Assembly: GCF_943192895.1 (NCBI RefSeq)
Contig: NZ_CALPCB010000003.1
Span: 186,001-250,000 of the forward strand
Length of the DNA stretch: 64,000 nt
Direction: 5' to 3'
Source: Veillonella_A intestinalis
GTDB taxonomy: Bacteria > Bacillota > Negativicutes > Veillonellales > Veillonellaceae
Positions 1-8,969 of this stretch are shown in pieces (the stretch's first letter is position 1; each line of letters starts with the position of its first letter). The notes under the pieces are model-generated. The model worked only from the letters and a program-made list of their open reading frames with translations, searched no databases and was not told where the DNA came from. The position numbers and the translations under genes were made by a program.

Positions 1-137
1 GTAGCAAAACCGTATGGTACAGGTACATTTGTGGAGGAAGTCATTTCCCCTAACGAAGAAGATTTACCACCAACTAAGGCTACATCTTCACGCTTTAATT
101 CATCAAACCAAAGTACATATGCATTTTCACGATTCAT
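1..137 (-). CDS. ppsA: phosphoenolpyruvate synthase, N-terminal fragment
   Basis: Partial gene that runs off the left edge; only about 45 N-terminal residues are visible. It starts MNRENAYVLWFDEL and continues into VALVGGKSSSLGEM, the lysine/glycine-rich opening of the ATP-grasp (PEP/pyruvate-binding) domain of PEP synthase. In that family the enzyme makes PEP from pyruvate and ATP, the entry to gluconeogenesis, which suits a lactate-fermenting organism. The ATG at 135-137 has AGGAGG at 147-152. A strong promoter lies at 181-209. Pyruvate phosphate dikinase shares part of this motif, but the VLWFDEL opening favours PpsA. Confidence 0.85.
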   Translation of the reverse strand, partial: MNRENAYVLWFDELKREDVALVGGKSSSLGEMTSSTNVPVPYGFA

Positions 138-180
138 TATATGAAACCTCCTGAAGAAAAGAAATACATCAACTAAGTAA

Positions 181-209
181 ATAGTACAACACATTTAATG
201 AAATGTCAA
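181..209 (-). promoter_or_regulatory. sigma-70-type promoter for ppsA
   Basis: Reading the minus strand, TTGACA (204-209) is followed after 17 nt by TACTAT (181-186). The start codon lies about 44 nt further on with a good ribosome site. The -35 is perfect and the spacing ideal. Confidence 0.7.
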
Positions 210-330
210 TTATATTTCACACTTTATAGAATATTATTCATATATTGCATAGCCATTAGCACAGAAACAACTACACTAAATATAGTTACATATACCTATT
301 AAGCACTATCTAACTATGTAATCAAAATAA

Positions 331-371
331 AAAGACCCAGAGTTAATTGTACGTTTTAACTCTGGGTCTTT
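331..371 (-). terminator. terminator downstream of tyrS (bidirectional hairpin)
   Basis: Perfect 16-bp inverted repeat, 331-346 and 356-371 (AAAGACCCAGAGTTAA and its complement), with a 9-nt loop. On the minus strand it is followed by TTTTTATTTT, so it can end the pbp-tyrS transcript. The rest of the 138-491 gap holds the ppsA promoter and short AT-rich direct repeats (TTATAGCTTAT twice, ATTATATAGTGCA twice at about 399-493) with no gene that I can see. Confidence 0.8.
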
Positions 372-491
372 TATACATTAAAGTATATTTCTTGTTATAG
401 CTTATCTCATACAGTGTACGTTATAGCTTATATTCATATAATACATGTATAACTGCATTATATAGTGCAACATATTATATAGTGCAGCACA

Positions 492-1700
492 TTAATTGAA
501 TTTAATTTTGATAAATTTACGTTTACCTACTTGTAGCACCATATCATCTGCTAGTTCAATATTTTCGTCAGCACATTTTTCACCATTAATTTTAAAGGCA
601 CCAGCTTTAATGGAACGACGTGCTTCACTATTACTTGCTGTTAAACCTGCATCTGTTAATAACTGTGGTACATATACAGGCTCTGATGGTTTTGCCATAG
701 CATATTCAGGAATATCCGTTGGTAAATCATGCTTTTGGAATACCCGAATAAACTGTTCCTGCGCTTCATTAGCCGCCTCTTCACCATGATACAAACGAAC
801 AATGGTATGAGCCAATTTCATTTTTGTATCACGAGGATGCGCTGTGCCAGCTTCTAAGGCTTTGCCTAATTCTTCTTGTTCTTCAATAGACATATCCGTT
901 ACTAACATAAAGTAACGCATCATAAGCTCATCAGGAATTGACATAGCTTTACCATACATTTCTGCTGGAGCCTCGCTAATGCCAATGTAATTCCCCAAGG
1001 ATTTACTCATCTTTTGAACGCCATCAAGACCTTCTAAAATAGGCATAGTAATAATTGTCTGTGGTGCTTGACCATATTCTTCTTGTAAATGACGCCCCAT
1101 TAATAAGTTGAAGGTCTGATCAGTACCGCCAAACTCAATATCAGCTTCAAGTGCTACTGAATCATAACCCTGCATCAATGGATACATAAATTCATGAACT
1201 CCAATAGGGCGCCCTTCTGTATAACGCTTTTGGAAATCATCCCGTTCCAACATGCGAGCCACCGTATATTTAGCAGATAGTTTTAGTACATCTTCAAAAG
1301 ATAATTTACTAAGCCATTCGCTATTATAAACAACTTTAGTCTTTGACTCATCAAGCACTTTAAAAATCTGTTCTTTATAGGTCATAGCATTATGTGCTAC
1401 AGCCGCTTCATCAAGAGGAGGACGAGTTACACTTTTACCAGTAGGATCACCGATACGAGCTGTAAAATCACCAATCAAAATAATAATTTGATGACCTAAA
1501 TCCTGGAATGTTTTTAATTTACGTAACACTACCGTATGTCCCAAATGAATATCTGGTGCGGTTGGATCAAGGCCCAGTTTAATTTTTAATGGTTTATTTT
1601 CAGCAATAGATTTTGCTAATTTCTTTTTAAAATCTTCTTCTGGAAGTAAATTTTCCACGCCATGTTTAATCAGGCGTAATTGTTCTTCCAATGTTTTCAT
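492..1700 (-). CDS. tyrS: tyrosyl-tRNA synthetase
   Basis: Class I aminoacyl-tRNA synthetase that charges tRNA-Tyr. The Rossmann catalytic core carries the HIGH-type motif HLGHT near residue 53 and KMSKS near residue 230; an S4 RNA-binding domain forms the last 60 or so residues. The sequence style (GLDPTAPDIHLGH) is that of the second bacterial TyrRS type (TyrZ-like). The 402-residue length fits. The ATG at 1700 is preferred to the in-frame TTG at 1703 because AGGAGG (1708-1713) sits 7 nt upstream. The gene follows the penicillin-binding protein gene by 22 nt, so the two are probably co-transcribed. No T-box leader was found upstream. Confidence 0.96.
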   Translation of the reverse strand: MKTLEEQLRLIKHGVENLLPEEDFKKKLAKSIAENKPLKIKLGLDPTAPDIHLGHTVVLRKLKTFQDLGHQIIILIGDFTARIGDPTGKSVTRPPLDEAAVAHNAMTYKEQIFKVLDESKTKVVYNSEWLSKLSFEDVLKLSAKYTVARMLERDDFQKRYTEGRPIGVHEFMYPLMQGYDSVALEADIEFGGTDQTFNLLMGRHLQEEYGQAPQTIITMPILEGLDGVQKMSKSLGNYIGISEAPAEMYGKAMSIPDELMMRYFMLVTDMSIEEQEELGKALEAGTAHPRDTKMKLAHTIVRLYHGEEAANEAQEQFIRVFQKHDLPTDIPEYAMAKPSEPVYVPQLLTDAGLTASNSEARRSIKAGAFKINGEKCADENIELADDMVLQVGKRKFIKIKFN

Positions 1701-1722
1701 CAATCTTCCTCCTCTAAACTAA

Positions 1723-3840
1723 CTACTCATCTTTACTCGATTTTGATGATTTCTTAGCTGGCTTTTTAGCTGGTTCTTCTTTGCTCTCATCTTCAGAACT
1801 CGCAGACTCCTCGCTTACAGCTTCTTCTTTACTATCTTTATCGTCTTTTTTTACTTTATCTTTATCTTTCTCCTTAGGATCTTCTTTCTTAGGAGGAGGT
1901 GCATAGCCTTGGTTAGCAATAGCTGCAGCCCCTGGCGGCACCGTGAAATCACTAGCTGGAATATCCATAGCTGTTAACGCTTCAGACATAAAATCACGCC
2001 AAATTACTGCTGGTACAGTACCACCAGTAATTTCATTCAGTGTCTCAACACCATAGTCATCGCCCATCCAAACAGCAGCGACTAAATCAGGTGTGTAACC
2101 TACAAACCACGCATCTTTTGATTCATCAGTTGTCCCTGTTTTACCAGCTGCAGGACGACCAATTGAGGCGCCACCACCAGTACCACCAGACATAACTGAT
2201 TCTAACATGTTAGTGATAACATACGCATATTTAGGATCTACTACGCGTTTTTCTTCAGTGCTATTTTCTTCAACCACTTGTCCATTGCGATCCACAATCT
2301 TCGTAATCGCTACTGGTTTTACTTTAACACCACCATTAGCAAGGGTACCATAAGCAACAGCCATGTCAATCGGTTTAACCCCTTGTGTTAAACCACCCAA
2401 GGCAACTGCCAAGTTATAGTCATTAGGCTCGCCATCTTTAACTAAGGTAGAAATACCCAATGCGGAGGATAAATCAATGATTTTATTCATCCCTACTTTA
2501 TCCGCTAACTGCACGGCAATGGTATTAACCGAATGCTGTAACGCATAGCGAAGGGTCATATTACCAGAATAAGTGCCTTCATAGTTTTTAGGACTCCAAC
2601 CATTAAAGTCGAGCTTCTTATCTTCCATAACAGTACCTGGTGTCATGCCATCTTGGATAGCCGCCAAGTAAACAAATGGTTTAAAAGCTGACCCTGGTTG
2701 ACGTTCTGCTAGCACAGCACGATTAAAGGAGTCATCACCACGACCACCTACCATAGCTACAATATACCCATTGTGTGGATTAATCGCTACCAAAGCGCCC
2801 TGTGGTTGTTGTAAACCATTAGAATCAGTATAGAAGTCAGGCAAATTATGCATAGCTCTAACAGCTGCTTCCTGAGCTTTCATATCAATTGTAGTATATA
2901 CTTTCAACCCATCTTTATAGATAGCATCATCACCATATTTTTCAGCAATTTCTGAAATAACATAATCGATGAAGTATGACGCATTTGTATCACTATGAGC
3001 TACTTCAGCCTTTTCACGAAGCCCTAAATCAGCTTCTTTAGCTGCATCGGCTGTAGCTTGATCAATATATTCATACTTTGCCATCTGATTTAATACAATG
3101 GCTTGACGCGCTTTACCAGCTTTTAAATTCGTCAATGGCGAATAATAGTTAGGGCTTTGTGGTAAGCCAGCTAACATAGCACATTGTGCTAAATCTAAGT
3201 CCTGTACATTTTTACCAAAGTATACATGAGCCGCTGCTTGCACACCATAGGCCCCTTGACCGAAGTATATTTGGTTCATATACATTTCTAAAATTTCTTG
3301 TTTTGTATAGTACTGTTCTATGCGCAACGCCAACATAGCTTCCATAATCTTACGTTTAAGCGTGCGGTCTTGCGTTAAAAAGGCATTACGCGCTAATTGC
3401 TGCGTAATGGTACTACCACCTTCAGCTACTCCATCATGAGCAATATTTACCCAAATAGCACGCATAATGCCGACGGGGTCAATACCATGATGACTATAAA
3501 AACGAACGTCTTCTGTAGCAATAAAAGCATTTTGCAAGTTTTTTGGTACTTGCGATAATTTTACAGGTAACCGATTTTCCGTAGCATGAACGGTAGTAAG
3601 CAGATTACCATGCACATCATAAATTTGCGAGGATGCAGCTGGTTTTACATTGGCCACTTCTGGCAAATCTGACATAGTGGCACCAATAAAGCCACAGCCA
3701 GCTCCTGCAATAATCAAAAACAGTAGAATGCCCACAATCCATAGGAAGCGACGGACTGGAGACTTCTTCTTCGGTGATTTACCCGCTGTTGTTCTACTCT
3801 TAACTTGTCGCCCTCTTTGGGACGAACGTTGTAAACTCAT
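1723..3840 (-). CDS. mrcA: bifunctional class A penicillin-binding protein (PBP1A type)
   Basis: Inner-membrane enzyme that polymerises and cross-links peptidoglycan. A short basic cytoplasmic tail is followed by one membrane segment (about residues 31-55). The glycosyltransferase GT51 domain has EDVRFYSHHGID and GGSTITQQLARN. The transpeptidase domain has the nucleophile motif SAFK (in GSAFKPF), SVN and KTGT. The last 60 residues are a repetitive Lys/Glu/Ser tail (KKEDPKEKDKDK) of low complexity, probably disordered. The start has AGAGGTG a few bases upstream. It lies between mutS2 and tyrS and probably forms an operon with tyrS. Confidence 0.94.
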   Translation of the reverse strand: MSLQRSSQRGRQVKSRTTAGKSPKKKSPVRRFLWIVGILLFLIIAGAGCGFIGATMSDLPEVANVKPAASSQIYDVHGNLLTTVHATENRLPVKLSQVPKNLQNAFIATEDVRFYSHHGIDPVGIMRAIWVNIAHDGVAEGGSTITQQLARNAFLTQDRTLKRKIMEAMLALRIEQYYTKQEILEMYMNQIYFGQGAYGVQAAAHVYFGKNVQDLDLAQCAMLAGLPQSPNYYSPLTNLKAGKARQAIVLNQMAKYEYIDQATADAAKEADLGLREKAEVAHSDTNASYFIDYVISEIAEKYGDDAIYKDGLKVYTTIDMKAQEAAVRAMHNLPDFYTDSNGLQQPQGALVAINPHNGYIVAMVGGRGDDSFNRAVLAERQPGSAFKPFVYLAAIQDGMTPGTVMEDKKLDFNGWSPKNYEGTYSGNMTLRYALQHSVNTIAVQLADKVGMNKIIDLSSALGISTLVKDGEPNDYNLAVALGGLTQGVKPIDMAVAYGTLANGGVKVKPVAITKIVDRNGQVVEENSTEEKRVVDPKYAYVITNMLESVMSGGTGGGASIGRPAAGKTGTTDESKDAWFVGYTPDLVAAVWMGDDYGVETLNEITGGTVPAVIWRDFMSEALTAMDIPASDFTVPPGAAAIANQGYAPPPKKEDPKEKDKDKVKKDDKDSKEEAVSEESASSEDESKEEPAKKPAKKSSKSSKDE

Positions 3841-3964
3841 ACGACACCTCTCATTACGAATAATAAGTCATATAGCTCATTATATCATACCTATGCCACA
3901 TATGGTATCACCTTACACTATAGAAGTAAACAGCTTAAGGCCACATTTCTAACAAAAGTTATCT

Positions 3965-6340
3965 TTATTTTAAATATACTAAAGTCGCGCCTGCACCGCC
4001 TTCATCATAGCCGGCAATTTCATACCGACTAATATGTGGCAATGTTTTTAAATACTGATGAATACCTGCCCGCAACGCGCCTGTACCTTTACCATGTACA
4101 ATCCGCACTGGTGAAATGCCCGCCATCAAAGCTTGGTCAATAAAATGACCTACATTCTGATTAGCTTCATCCACAGTTTGTCCAATTACATTTAACTCTG
4201 TCGTAGCATGCTTTTGTCGTTCAACAGCAGAACCACCAGCACGTTTTCGTGGTTTTGGTTGTACCGCCTCTTGCTTACGCCGTAAATTATTAGTTTCTTC
4301 ACGACTAGCCAGTGCTAAATCAGCCACTTTCACATTCGCCGATAAACCATTCACCGCAACTTGAATTCGTTTGCCTTGAATCGCTTCAACTGTACCCACA
4401 GCATTTAAAGACGTCACAAAAACAGTTTGACCCACCTGAAGCTCTTTTACATTCACAGGCGTGCGTGTTTCTTGCTCCAATTCTGGCACATGTACGCCAG
4501 AAATATTTTTTCGTGCTTTTGTAATCGCCTCTTGGCGTTTTGTCTTATTGGTTTCAGAGAACTGAGACTTCAACTCTTTAATAATCTGCTCCCCTTCTAC
4601 ACGAATAGACTGTTTCAACTGTTGAGCTTCTTCTTGTGCCTTACTTAAAATCTGCTTACGTCGTTCATTCAGTTGTTTCTTTTCACGATCAGCTTGCGTG
4701 CGCATGCGTCGTGCTTCATCTAATTCTTTCTTAAGAGCTCGCTCCTTCGCCTGATTTTTGCGTAATTGTTCATTTAGGTCGCTCAACACTTCTTCCATGT
4801 CACGATGATCTGACCCTTCACGATGTTGTTTCGCATAATCAATCACTTCTCGAGGAACCCCTAAGCGTGAAGCAATACTTAAAGCATGACTACTACCAGC
4901 CACACCAATATGAAGTCGATACGTTGGTCGCAAGGTGCGCTCATCAAATTCCACATGACCATTTTCAATACCTTCCGTATTATACGCATAACGTTTTAGC
5001 TCATTATAATGCGTACTTACCATCATAAGAGGGCCTCGTTTGCGGAAATATTCGAGTAACGCTACCGCCAAAGCACTCCCTTCTTCAGGATCGGTGCCAG
5101 AGCCCAATTCATCAAGTAACACTAAGTCTTTAGCACCCGCTACTTTTAAAATACGCACCACTTGGGTCATATGAGCAGAAAAAGTACTTAAACTAGCTTC
5201 AATACTTTGTTCATCACCTATATCAGCATAAATCGTGTTAAATATAGGTAATATCGAGCCTGTATCAGCAGGAATATGAAGACCTGCTTGATTCATTAAA
5301 CTAAGTAGACCTAAGGTCTTCATAGCTACCGTTTTACCACCTGTATTAGACCCTGTAATCAGCAAAATACGATAGGATGTACCTAATGTAATCGTAGTCG
5401 GTACCACTACATTAGCCGGAATCAGAGGATGCCGTGCATTCATCAATTTTACTTCACGAGCACCACTAATAATAGCTGGTGTAGCCTTCATGGCAATAGC
5501 CAAAGAAGCCTTACCATATACAAACTCTACATGAGACACTCGTTCACAAGCATCCATCAAAGTATTGCTATCCTTGCGTACTGCTAAGGACAAATCCTTA
5601 TAAATACGGCGCACTTCTTCTTCTTCTGCCAACATAGCTTCTTGTAAATCATTATTTAAATTAACAAGGCGCATCGGCTCAATATACAGAGTAGCCCCCG
5701 TAGCAGAGCGATCATGAATAAGCCCTTCAAAGGCATACCGATACTCTTGTTTGACTGGAATTACATAGCGATTATTGCGCTGTGTAACCAATGCTTCCTG
5801 AAAATATTTCTGATTATCTGGGTCATGAATAATAGCCTGAATATCAGACTTGATCCGTTCTTTCGTACGCACAATAGTTGTCCGCAAATGTTGTAATTTA
5901 GGCGAAGCCGAATCCATAAGATTCCCTTTTTTATCAAATACTCGCTCAAATTTGCGTTCCAATCCATCATGGCGTGGCATATCTTGAATCCACAACGAAA
6001 GCAATGGATAGGATGTATATTTACTGTGAAAAAAACTATACATCCGTTTATACGCACTTAGCGTTGTGTAAATATCCCATAACTCATCATGAGTTAAAAT
6101 AATCTCTTTACGGCTTTTAGAACAAGCTTCCCGAATATCTCGAGTCCCTCCGATAGGCTGTTCAATCTCCATTTGTAGTGAATTAACAGCTTCTACCGTT
6201 TCATCTAAGGCCGTCTTTATGGCAATCGGATCCGTTAAAGGCGTAAGCTCACGAGCTAATTCCTTAGCAATCCGTGACGAACAAGCCTCTGCTAACCGTT
6301 CCCGAATTAAATCAAAATCTAACAGTTTTTCACTGTTCAT
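3965..6340 (-). CDS. mutS2: endonuclease MutS2
   Basis: MutS2-family ATPase/endonuclease, known for suppressing homologous recombination and, in some Firmicutes, for rescuing collided ribosomes. At 791 residues it has the usual length. The MutS-type ATPase domain shows Walker A GSNTGGKT near residue 330 and Walker B LVLLDELGSGTDPEEG, followed by a long charged coiled coil (about 515-630). A C-terminal Smr nuclease domain (about 715-791) carries the HGKGTGALR motif. There is no mismatch-recognition domain, as expected. AGGAGGG lies about 12 nt before the ATG, a rather long spacing. It stands alone between the penicillin-binding protein and the U32 protein. Confidence 0.96.
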   Translation of the reverse strand: MNSEKLLDFDLIRERLAEACSSRIAKELARELTPLTDPIAIKTALDETVEAVNSLQMEIEQPIGGTRDIREACSKSRKEIILTHDELWDIYTTLSAYKRMYSFFHSKYTSYPLLSLWIQDMPRHDGLERKFERVFDKKGNLMDSASPKLQHLRTTIVRTKERIKSDIQAIIHDPDNQKYFQEALVTQRNNRYVIPVKQEYRYAFEGLIHDRSATGATLYIEPMRLVNLNNDLQEAMLAEEEEVRRIYKDLSLAVRKDSNTLMDACERVSHVEFVYGKASLAIAMKATPAIISGAREVKLMNARHPLIPANVVVPTTITLGTSYRILLITGSNTGGKTVAMKTLGLLSLMNQAGLHIPADTGSILPIFNTIYADIGDEQSIEASLSTFSAHMTQVVRILKVAGAKDLVLLDELGSGTDPEEGSALAVALLEYFRKRGPLMMVSTHYNELKRYAYNTEGIENGHVEFDERTLRPTYRLHIGVAGSSHALSIASRLGVPREVIDYAKQHREGSDHRDMEEVLSDLNEQLRKNQAKERALKKELDEARRMRTQADREKKQLNERRKQILSKAQEEAQQLKQSIRVEGEQIIKELKSQFSETNKTKRQEAITKARKNISGVHVPELEQETRTPVNVKELQVGQTVFVTSLNAVGTVEAIQGKRIQVAVNGLSANVKVADLALASREETNNLRRKQEAVQPKPRKRAGGSAVERQKHATTELNVIGQTVDEANQNVGHFIDQALMAGISPVRIVHGKGTGALRAGIHQYLKTLPHISRYEIAGYDEGGAGATLVYLK

Positions 6341-6402
6341 AGATATATCTATCCCTCCTATATTAGGTAATACTCTATATAACTTCTAGAAAATCATGAC
6401 TT

Positions 6403-8676
6403 CTAGAAAATCCCTTTAAAATAGTGACCTCTTGTCACTGGTACAGCTTCATTTTTAGGTGGTACTGGTAATGAACCTTGTAAAATCCCTACATAGGCTT
6501 GTACCGTTTCTTGCAACCATGCTTTAGATTGTTGTCGACCATCAATACGCAATATAGCAAGCTTACGTCTTACTAAATCTGGTATATACGCTCTCATATC
6601 AAGCATGCGACTATTCATTATATGCATGCGACAATACGGATCCGTACGGAGCGAAAATTGCTCGCCCAAACGATCTTTTAATACATATGAATCCTTTAAA
6701 CATGGAGCTGGACAGCCTTCTTTTTTACCAATACCCGCAAAGCTACTGATTACACAATATTCCGAAATCATCAATTCTGTCAAGCCATGGACAATGCATT
6801 CAATTGGTAACGACGTCTGTTTTATAATACTACTAATCTGTTTAAGCGTCGCTTCTTGAGAAAGCACTACACTTCGCAACACAAACTGAGCTACCTGCTG
6901 TACTGCTTCTTTATTAAAAAGTTGCAAACTGCTATCCCCTTCAATAGAACCTGTATAGCCTAACTCTTGTAACCATTCTAAAGCGCCTAAAAAATGAATG
7001 CTAATCCCATCAGGCTTGGCCTCAATCATCGCTTGTAACGTTGGCAAATAGCTGGTTACTTCACTATCTCGCACAATACGAGGCGTTGCCAATACGCAAG
7101 GTACCTGGTGCGTTTTACAAAGCGCCACCACTCGTGCATATACATCTAAATCATAAGGTGTCCGCTGTAAACGATCACCACCAAATATAATTTTTTGTGC
7201 CCCCGCTAAAATAGCTGGTTCAATTTGCCACTCTTCATCTAACTGTACCGACACTAATGGCAAATCCGGATTCCCCATTAATGACTTAGCCGGTAAATTT
7301 GCGGTTGTCATAGAGGCATAATTTGGACGATTGTGAAACTCTTGTTGAATTGCTGATTCTATGCGCTGTAAAGTGGTGTCCATTTCCATTTCATGCTGTG
7401 CTAGTAACAATTCTTCTAACCGAGCAACTCCATCCCGGCGCATCTGATTTAGCACACTGCTAGGCCACATAAACGGCTCATCGGGCATATATAAAGAAGC
7501 TAATGAAAAAACAGTCGTACCTAAACGACCTAATTGCTCCATTACTTTTTCACGACTTGTTGGTACTTTTTGTGCCCGTTGCACCACATAATCAGCACTT
7601 ACAGTAACCGATTTACCATCTTCTAATAATAACGTCAACTGTGGTGCTGCCCCTTCTACACCATCTAAGTAAGCATGCACTTCATATTTCCGACCAAAAT
7701 CTTGCAAATTTTGCCATACTGTCTTTTTAGGGCCATCATCACTAGGTCCAATTCGCTTACCACGATTACCTGGTGCTACCGCTGTAATCATTTCACGACT
7801 CGAACGATTTTCTAAATAAGCTGTTGAAAAACCGCGATTAAATCCTTCCTTTAAACGGGCTTGCTCTTTTTTAGTCGATTTGCCCGCTCGATCAATAATC
7901 GTTCGATACGAGCCAATCACTTCACGTACATAAGAGGCCTTTTTCATGCGCCCTTCTACTTTAAAAGAAGCAACACCTGCTGCCATGAGTTCACTCATAT
8001 ACTCGCTATAATTTAAATCCTTAGGACTCATAATATACGCTTCATCAGCGCCATTAATAGTTTGGCCTTTGCCATCTAATAATTCATAAGGCAATCGACA
8101 TGGCTGAGCACAAGCGCCTCGATTACCACTGCGACCACCGATGAAACTACTCATCAAACATTGCCCAGAATAACATACGCAAAGAGCACCGTGAACAAAA
8201 ACCTCAATCTCTGCCTTAGCTTCTTTACAAATATGCTGAATCTCAGCCAAACTCATTTCACGAGCCAATACAACTCGGGTAAAGCCCATTCGCTCTAAAA
8301 AACGGACCGTTCCCAAATTAGTGGCAGTCAACTGTGTACTCGCATGTAAATGTAACTTTGGTGCCACCTGCTTCGCTAACTGCGCTACCGCTAAATCTTG
8401 CACAATAATAGCATCTACCTGAATTCGTTCTAACTCCTGCAAATAGGCTTTTAAATCAGCTAATTCTGTGTCGCCAACTAAAATATTTACAGTTACAAAT
8501 ACAGATACATTTAACAAATGTGCTAACCGTACGGCCTCTTCTAATTCCGCTATATCAAAATTAGCTGCATTAGCCCTAGCATTGAATACTTTACCACCTA
8601 AGTAAATAGCATCAGCGCCAGCTTCTAAAGCGGCTAAAAAATTCTCCGACGTTCCTGCCGGTGCTAATAATTCCAT
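6403..8676 (-). CDS. U32-family peptidase-like protein (RlhA/YdcP-like, with DUF3656-type middle)
   Basis: Long U32-family protein of 757 residues. The N-terminal TIM-barrel-like U32 domain begins MELLAPAGTSENFLAALEAGADAIYLGG and contains the family cysteine motif CYSGQCLMSSFIGGRSGNRG near 170. The middle part resembles the DUF3656 segment of long U32 proteins. The C-terminal part has a second, weaker U32-like cysteine pattern (EYCVISSFAG...GCPAPC, then a later C). E. coli members of this group (RlhA, TrhP) act in RNA hydroxylation rather than proteolysis, so a role in rRNA or tRNA modification is more likely than collagenase activity. An AAGGAGGG site precedes the ATG. Confidence 0.85.
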   Translation of the reverse strand: MELLAPAGTSENFLAALEAGADAIYLGGKVFNARANAANFDIAELEEAVRLAHLLNVSVFVTVNILVGDTELADLKAYLQELERIQVDAIIVQDLAVAQLAKQVAPKLHLHASTQLTATNLGTVRFLERMGFTRVVLAREMSLAEIQHICKEAKAEIEVFVHGALCVCYSGQCLMSSFIGGRSGNRGACAQPCRLPYELLDGKGQTINGADEAYIMSPKDLNYSEYMSELMAAGVASFKVEGRMKKASYVREVIGSYRTIIDRAGKSTKKEQARLKEGFNRGFSTAYLENRSSREMITAVAPGNRGKRIGPSDDGPKKTVWQNLQDFGRKYEVHAYLDGVEGAAPQLTLLLEDGKSVTVSADYVVQRAQKVPTSREKVMEQLGRLGTTVFSLASLYMPDEPFMWPSSVLNQMRRDGVARLEELLLAQHEMEMDTTLQRIESAIQQEFHNRPNYASMTTANLPAKSLMGNPDLPLVSVQLDEEWQIEPAILAGAQKIIFGGDRLQRTPYDLDVYARVVALCKTHQVPCVLATPRIVRDSEVTSYLPTLQAMIEAKPDGISIHFLGALEWLQELGYTGSIEGDSSLQLFNKEAVQQVAQFVLRSVVLSQEATLKQISSIIKQTSLPIECIVHGLTELMISEYCVISSFAGIGKKEGCPAPCLKDSYVLKDRLGEQFSLRTDPYCRMHIMNSRMLDMRAYIPDLVRRKLAILRIDGRQQSKAWLQETVQAYVGILQGSLPVPPKNEAVPVTRGHYFKGIF

Positions 8677-8718
8677 GAGACCCTCCTTAAGGGTGATTAA
8701 ACTGTATGTACACTCAAA

Positions 8719-8724
8719 TTATAT
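8719..8724 (-). promoter_or_regulatory. extended -10 promoter element for the U32 gene
   Basis: On the minus strand TGATATAAT (a TG-N-TATAAT extended -10; hexamer at 8719-8724) lies about 43 nt before the ATG of the U32 gene. No convincing -35 is visible at 17 nt, which is acceptable for an extended -10 promoter. Confidence 0.45.
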
Positions 8725-8748
8725 CACATTCGACAATATCACTGGCAC

Positions 8749-8783
8749 AAAAAAAGGACAAAGAAATCTATCTCTTTATCCTT
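8749..8783 (-). terminator. second terminator behind pheST
   Basis: Hairpin 8754-8764 / 8773-8783 (11 bp with one G-U pair on the minus strand) followed on the minus strand by seven T residues. It lies between the first pheT terminator and the U32 promoter. Confidence 0.7.
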
Positions 8784-8890
8784 ATTACTTCATATATTAT
8801 AGCATGAATTACCTATCTCTACCATAAAGCTACTAGGCTTCAAAAAACGTTTCAAAGGTTGAATTATAGGACAACATATATTAACAAAAT

Positions 8891-8936
8891 AAACCTAACG
8901 TAAAAAGTACCTGAAATACTCTTTTACATTAGGTTT
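8891..8936 (-). terminator. first terminator downstream of pheT
   Basis: Imperfect inverted repeat 8891-8909 / 8917-8936 (AAACCTAA..GTAAAA..GTA arms), followed on the minus strand by TTTATTTTG. It lies 34 nt past the pheT stop. Confidence 0.7.
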
Positions 8937-8969
8937 ATCTTTCATTGTAATTTATAATTTTACGTTAAC

